Assembly: GCA_046316025.1 (NCBI GenBank)
Contig: JBKCXU010000043.1
Coordinates: 1 to 9,021, forward strand
Direction: 5' to 3'
From: JAJTHJ01 sp046316025
GTDB taxonomy: Bacteria > Pseudomonadota > Gammaproteobacteria > Burkholderiales > Burkholderiaceae_F
DNA: 9,021 nucleotides
Shown here: positions 6,103 to 9,021 of the stretch, in pieces
Numbering within the stretch: position 1 is the first letter of the stretch
Layout of the letters: every line of letters begins with the position of its first letter
Made by a program: the position numbers and the translations under genes
The notes under the pieces: model-generated
What the model saw: only the letters and a program-made list of their open reading frames with translations
Told to the model about the DNA's origin: nothing
The model's database searches: none

Positions 6103-6858
6103 ATGCCCTCCGGCACAACCCCCCTCCGCGCCGTCCTCTTCGACGTAGACGGCACGCTCGCCGAAACCGAACGCGACGGCCACCGCGTCGCCTTCAACCG
6201 CGCCTTCGCGGACGCCGGCCTCGCCTGGCACTGGGACGAAAAGCTCTACGGCGAACTGCTCACCGTCACCGGCGGCCGCGAGCGCATCGCGCACTACGCG
6301 AGCCAGTACGCCCCCGACTGGCTCGCCGCGCCGGATGCCGAGGCGCGCATCGCCCGGCTGCACAAGAGCAAGAACGCCGCCTACGAAGAGCTGGTGCGCT
6401 CCGGCGCCGTGACCTTGCGCCCCGGCGTAGCGGAGCTTTTCGACGCCATCGAAGCCGCCGGCGTGCTGCTCGGCATCGTCACCACCACCAGCCGCGGCAA
6501 CATCGACGCGCTGCTCACGAGCACGCTCGGCGATGACGCCTTGAACCGGTTTGCCGTAATCGTCGCCGGCGAAGATGTCGCCCGCAAGAAACCCGACCCC
6601 GAGGCCTACCTGTTGGCGCTACAAAAGCTCGCACTACCGCCCGAAGCCTGCATCGCCGTCGAAGACTCCCGCAACGGCCTGCGCGCCGCACTCGCCGCGT
6701 CGATCCCGACCGTGATCGTGCGTAGTATGTATGCGTGGGGCGAGGACTTCACCGGAGCGGCAACGGTGTATGAGAGCTATTGCACAGGCGACCGAGGCGG
6801 ACTTAGCCTCCACACCCTGCACAAACGCTCGGAAAGTTATTCGAGCCTGACCCGTTAA
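6103..6858 (+). CDS. cbbY: CbbY-type HAD phosphatase (likely xylulose-1,5-bisphosphate phosphatase)
   Basis: The 251-aa product is a HAD-superfamily sugar phosphatase. Motif I is FDVDGTLAET with nucleophile D14 and acid/base D16. Motif II is the threonine run VTTTS (T127-T129). Motif III is the lysine of RKKPDP (K162/K163), and motif IV is VEDSRNG (E187, D188). The cap region TVTGGRERIAHYASQ and the text AETExxGHRxAFNxAFA follow CbbY, which in phototrophs and autotrophs removes xylulose-1,5-bisphosphate, an inhibitory RuBisCO by-product. A phosphoglycolate phosphatase (cbbZ) role is the alternative, but the motif I context and cluster position favour cbbY. The ATG at 6103 is the sensible start; no Shine-Dalgarno is visible. 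The last 30 or so residues (from VYESYCTGDRGG) look less family-like and less GC-rich than the rest. Confidence 0.85.
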   Translation: MPSGTTPLRAVLFDVDGTLAETERDGHRVAFNRAFADAGLAWHWDEKLYGELLTVTGGRERIAHYASQYAPDWLAAPDAEARIARLHKSKNAAYEELVRSGAVTLRPGVAELFDAIEAAGVLLGIVTTTSRGNIDALLTSTLGDDALNRFAVIVAGEDVARKKPDPEAYLLALQKLALPPEACIAVEDSRNGLRAALAASIPTVIVRSMYAWGEDFTGAATVYESYCTGDRGGLSLHTLHKRSESYSSLTR

Positions 6859-6985
6859 TCTCCGTGGGCCTCAAATGGATAGTCGGCCGATCGACTCTTG
6901 CGGCAAAATGACCTTTGGTGGGCAATGCGCTAAGCGAGGCCGCGCATCGCATAACCAGCTGGCCGTGCGGTAGCGCGTTATCGCT
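6859..6985. other. Gap between the cbb cluster and the OCD-family gene
   Basis: These 127 bases are less GC-rich than the cbb genes. There is no clear terminator after cbbY. The 8-base palindrome TCGGCCGA (6883-6890) lies within GTCG...CGAC (6882-6895), a possible but unproven operator. A stop codon in the frame of the next gene (TAG, 6971-6973) fixes its start at 6986. I see no convincing -35/-10 pair. Confidence 0.4.
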
Positions 6986-7909
6986 ATGAGCTCGTATCAA
7001 GTCCTGACGGATCGCGAAGTAAGTGCGCTGCTCGACTACGGCGCCGCAGTTGCAATTATGGAAGACGCGTTGCGAGAGCTTGCCGCAGGCACGCTGGTGG
7101 CGCCGCCGCGGTTTTCGCTCGACACCGACCTGGGTTCGCTGGTCTTCACTGCGGGCGCTGCGACCGGGAGCGTCCGCGCTCTCGGTTTTCGTGTCTACAA
7201 CACCTTCGCCGCGACGTCCACTGATACCGAGCAGATCGTCGCTGTGTTCGACCCGGATCGCGTGCGTCTGGTCGGCGTCATCATCGGCGGTCTGATTGGA
7301 GGCATGCGTACCGGGGCGCTGGGCGGCGTGGCCGTCAAATACCTCGCCCGGCCGGACGCCGAGGTGCTGGCGCTCATCGGCGCTGGCTTCCAGGCGCGGT
7401 CGCAGCTGCTGGCTTCGCTCGCAGTGCGGGCTTTTCGTCGCGTGGTGATCGCCAGCCGCACCCGATCCAGCGCCGTGGACCTCAGGAATTGGATCCTGGA
7501 GCAGTATCCGCTGGAATGCGTTGTCGCCGACTCTCCCCGCGAGGCGGTTCGGGGCGCGGACGTCGTGATCTGCGCCACCTCCAGCACCACGCCGGTGATC
7601 GACGCGAGTTGGATCGAAGTCGGTGCGCACGTGACTACCGTGGGCCCCAAGCTGCGCAACGCGCAGGAACTGCCGTCCGACATCGGCGAGCGCTGCGCGC
7701 TCGTGACCACCGACTCGCCGGCGCAGCTCGAATCGTGTAGCGAGTTCTTTCTCGACAGCGGTGCAGCACCGGTCGGGTTGCACGAGATCATCGCCGGGCG
7801 ACGGCACGGCCGCACGGATCCGAGTCAGATCACGCTGTACTGCTCGGTCGGCCTCGCCGGCACTGAGGTGCTGCTGGCGAACGAGGCTCTGCGCAGAGCA
7901 GCCCGATAA
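6986..7909 (+). CDS. Ornithine cyclodeaminase/mu-crystallin family protein, substrate unknown
   Basis: This 307-aa protein belongs to the OCD/mu-crystallin family of NAD(P)-dependent enzymes, which includes ornithine cyclodeaminase, alanine dehydrogenase and ketimine reductase. Visible landmarks are the N-terminal LTDREVSALLDY, the conserved RTGA (R108-A111) before the Rossmann fold, the dinucleotide loop LIGAGFQAR (G132-A137), and the strand ADVVICATSSTTPVI. Two positions differ from classical OCD. The catalytic Lys of the VKxV segment is R69 (LGFRVYN), and the GGDxPGK segment with its catalytic Asp is VGPKLRNAQEL, so the Asp is absent. It is shorter than bacterial OCD (about 350 aa). The start at 6986 is fixed by the in-frame TAG at 6971; the ribosome site is weak. 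It follows cbbY after 127 bases and has no obvious pathway link to CO2 fixation. The substrate cannot be assigned. Confidence 0.85.
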   Translation: MSSYQVLTDREVSALLDYGAAVAIMEDALRELAAGTLVAPPRFSLDTDLGSLVFTAGAATGSVRALGFRVYNTFAATSTDTEQIVAVFDPDRVRLVGVIIGGLIGGMRTGALGGVAVKYLARPDAEVLALIGAGFQARSQLLASLAVRAFRRVVIASRTRSSAVDLRNWILEQYPLECVVADSPREAVRGADVVICATSSTTPVIDASWIEVGAHVTTVGPKLRNAQELPSDIGERCALVTTDSPAQLESCSEFFLDSGAAPVGLHEIIAGRRHGRTDPSQITLYCSVGLAGTEVLLANEALRRAAR

Positions 7910-7941
7910 CCGACGGGGCGCCACAGCCGGAGCAGAAAAGC

Positions 7942-8015
7942 GCCTAAACCGCCTAAACGGGCCAGGCTTGAATACTTTTCTGCATCGACGCGCTTACGGC
8001 TATGCGCAGCAAAAG
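7942..8015. repeat. Convergent gap: tandem GCCTAAAC and imperfect inverted repeat
   Basis: In the 149-bp gap between the two converging genes, GCCTAAAC occurs twice with a 9-base period (7942-7949 and 7951-7958). CTTTTCTGC (7975-7983) faces GCAGCAAAAG (8006-8015), a 9-bp stem with one bulged C. No run of T follows the stem on either strand, so it is not a good intrinsic terminator, though read-through between converging genes would be expected to need one. Confidence 0.35.
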
Positions 8016-8058
8016 GTTCCAGGCTCGATTTACTTCCAGCGCTTGGATTGCGTGCGAT

Positions 8059-8496
8059 TCACCGCACGACCCGTGCGACCGCTTCGCGCGGCGTCACGAT
8101 CGGTATCCCGTGAAAGTGCTTGAGGTTGAGCAGGTGCGCGTCGCCCGAGACGACGATGTCGGCGCGCGCCGCCAGCGCGCAGGCGAGTACCCGATCGTCG
8201 TCCGGATCGCCCGCTACCGTGGGCAAGATCGCGGCAGCCGGTGTCATCTCCACCAGCGCCGCGTAGCGCTGCAACCAGGCGGTTGGTACCGCGCCGCCGG
8301 AAGCCATGCGCTTGGCGAACTTCGCATAGGCAAGCACCCGCGCAAGTTCATCCAGCAGTTCCTGGCTCGCGGCCAACTCGATTGCCCCGGCACCAGCCGC
8401 CTGCAACAGGCGGCGCGGCGGCCCGTCCCACAACAGGCCCGCCAGCGCCACATTCGTATCGAGCACCAGCCGCGGCACGGCCGGCGGCCGTGCCAT
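8059..8496 (-). CDS. PIN-domain toxin of a toxin-antitoxin pair
   Basis: The 145-aa product is a small PIN-fold protein resembling the 'putative toxin-antitoxin system toxin component, PIN family' group. PIN toxins are Mg-dependent ribonucleases that cut RNA, often tRNA or rRNA. The acidic centre is visible: D13 (VLDTNV), E50 (SQELLDELARVL), the DPDDD cluster at 97-101 (followed by RVLACALAARAD) and D119 (VSGDAHLLNL). The active site therefore looks complete and the toxin should be active. The start is set at 8496 because its ATG overlaps the antitoxin stop by one base (TGATG), a typical coupling arrangement. The longer frame to 8601 only reads the antitoxin gene in another frame. The RNA target cannot be told from sequence. 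Confidence 0.85.
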   Translation of the reverse strand: MARPPAVPRLVLDTNVALAGLLWDGPPRRLLQAAGAGAIELAASQELLDELARVLAYAKFAKRMASGGAVPTAWLQRYAALVEMTPAAAILPTVAGDPDDDRVLACALAARADIVVSGDAHLLNLKHFHGIPIVTPREAVARVVR

Positions 8497-8738
8497 CAAC
8501 TGGCCGCCTGCTTGCGCCGCTGCGCGCGCACCGCACGCACTTCCGCCACGATCTCTTGCTCGATCTCGGGGGTGAGTTCCGCAGCCGGTAGGCGCGCCCA
8601 CAGCGCCTGCAACTCTTCGCCCGCGCGCTGACGCAGGCGCTCGCGGAACATTGCTTCCACCGCGTCCGGAGTCAACAAGCCGGCCGCCTGCACCTCGCGC
8701 GCCAGTTGGTCCGGCAGCGTGATTTGAACCGTCGTCAT
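8496..8738 (-). CDS. Antitoxin partner of the PIN-domain toxin
   Basis: The 80-aa acidic/basic protein begins MTTVQITLPDQLAREVQAAGLL. The short beta-strand VQITLP followed by helices resembles the ribbon-helix-helix style of DNA-binding antitoxins. The segment after it (PDAVEAMFRERLRQRA) and the charged C-terminal helix (EIVAEVRAVRAQRRKQ) would be expected to bind the toxin. It lies directly upstream of the toxin with a one-base stop/start overlap, so the two should be made from one mRNA with antitoxin first. The start at 8738 is chosen because GAGGA (complement of 8749-8753) lies 10 bases upstream. The frame remains open to 8891 but that N-terminus is low-complexity and unlike an antitoxin. 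Autorepression of its own promoter is typical of such pairs and is inferred. Confidence 0.75.
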   Translation of the reverse strand: MTTVQITLPDQLAREVQAAGLLTPDAVEAMFRERLRQRAGEELQALWARLPAAELTPEIEQEIVAEVRAVRAQRRKQAAS

Positions 8739-8748
8739 CGTCGTTCCG

Positions 8749-8753
8749 TCCTC
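8749..8753 (-). promoter_or_regulatory. Ribosome binding site of the antitoxin
   Basis: The - strand reads GAGGA here, 10 bases before the ATG at 8738. It decides the antitoxin start against the longer in-frame ORF that opens at 8891. Confidence 0.6.
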
Positions 8754-8767
8754 GATGTGGCGCCGCG

Positions 8768-8788
8768 TTCGCACGGCGCTATGGCGAA
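8768..8788. promoter_or_regulatory. Possible operator upstream of the toxin-antitoxin pair
   Basis: TTCGC (8768-8772) and GCGAA (8784-8788) are 5-bp inverted arms with an 11-base centre, 30 bases upstream of the antitoxin start. The - strand has TACTAT nearby (around 8786-8792) as a possible -10 element, without a recognisable -35. The position suits autoregulation by the antitoxin, but the arms are short and chance is a real alternative. Confidence 0.25.
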
Positions 8789-8920
8789 TAGTAAGCACAT
8801 CGGACCTCGCTCTACCCCCTGGCCGTCGCGATCCGATCAACAGATTTGGTCGCGGCGTTCGCGCGCTACCCGTACCAACCAAACGGGCCACCCATTAGCC
8901 GACTCCTGTCAAGTGGGTAA

Positions 8921-8955
8921 GCGAAAGCGGGGCGCGTCCTGCGTGCCGCTTTTGC
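8921..8955. repeat. Strong two-part hairpin near the right edge
   Basis: GCGAAAGC (8921-8928) pairs with GCTTTTGC (8948-8955) with one G-U pair. After a GG bulge, GGCGCG (8931-8936) pairs with CGTGCC (8942-8947), with one G-U, over the loop TCCTG. This gives 14 base pairs in all. The surrounding 8739-9021 stretch carries no gene I can support. A - strand frame is open from the window edge to about 8850 but shows no recognisable protein character. The hairpin could belong to an RNA, a terminator or the end of an element lying mostly outside the window. Confidence 0.5.
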
Positions 8956-9021
8956 TCGCCACATCCGACCGCGGGCGCGCCCGTTGTCTCTTTCGACGGG
9001 TTGCGGCCACGAGCCGCACCA

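Noticed and set aside
6803..7924. 373-aa open frame on the - strand opposite the OCD-family gene
   Set aside because: The + strand frame has clear Rossmann and RTGA motifs; the - strand frame has none.
7942..7958. Tandem GCCTAAAC as an integron attC core or CRISPR-like repeat
   Set aside because: Only two copies, no complementary GTTRRRY-type partner and no spacer pattern.
8739..8891. N-terminal extension of the antitoxin to 131 aa
   Set aside because: The added residues are Arg/Gly/Pro-rich and unlike antitoxins; GAGGA sits 10 bases before the internal ATG at 8738.
8907..8912. Perfect TTGACA (-35) on the - strand
   Set aside because: At spacings of 17-19 bases the partner is GGCCCG-like, with no resemblance to a -10 box, and it lies about 170 bases from the antitoxin start.
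8990..9021. Terminal GCACCA as the 3' end of a tRNA gene
   Set aside because: No acceptor partner, no T-arm GTTCGA-type sequence in place and no cloverleaf upstream.

Overview
The window is high-GC DNA, most likely from a chemo- or phototrophic proteobacterium. A betaproteobacterium is my best guess, from the protein style and the GC-rich intergenic repeats; this is inference and no database was consulted. Its core is a Calvin-Benson-Bassham (CBB) carbon-fixation cluster on the + strand: cbbM (form II RuBisCO large subunit, 289-1644), cbbF (fructose/sedoheptulose bisphosphatase, 1725-2804), cbbP (phosphoribulokinase, 2965-3837), cbbT (transketolase, 3987-6005) and cbbY (HAD-family sugar bisphosphate phosphatase, 6103-6858). 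All five are intact by their catalytic residues and face the same way with gaps of 80-160 bp, so they look like one operon or a set of coupled transcripts.

The genes fit one pathway. CbbF and CbbT help regenerate pentose phosphates, CbbP makes ribulose-1,5-bisphosphate, CbbM carboxylates it, and CbbY probably removes the inhibitory misfire product xylulose-1,5-bisphosphate. No cbbR regulator and no cbbQ/cbbO activase genes are present in the window. The 288 bases before cbbM are non-coding. They hold a short-arm inverted repeat that could be a LysR-type (CbbR) operator, and a run of 13 C at the left edge.

The most unusual part of the cluster is between the genes. The F-P, P-T and T-Y gaps each carry a CCCTCCCC/GGGGAGGG-type inverted repeat. 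The P-T copy is a nested 117-bp structure, and the P-T and T-Y copies contain strong G-quadruplex motifs. The M-F gap has a different, unrelated hairpin. The cbbM product ends about 15 residues earlier than the R. rubrum enzyme.

Right of about 6860 the character changes. A stand-alone ornithine cyclodeaminase/mu-crystallin family gene (6986-7909, +) lacks two classical OCD catalytic residues. It converges on a minus-strand toxin-antitoxin pair, a PIN-domain toxin (8059-8496) behind a small antitoxin (8496-8738), whose stop and start codons overlap. The last 283 bases hold no gene I can support, only a strong hairpin at 8921-8955. I see no tRNA, rRNA, CRISPR array or identifiable insertion sequence.
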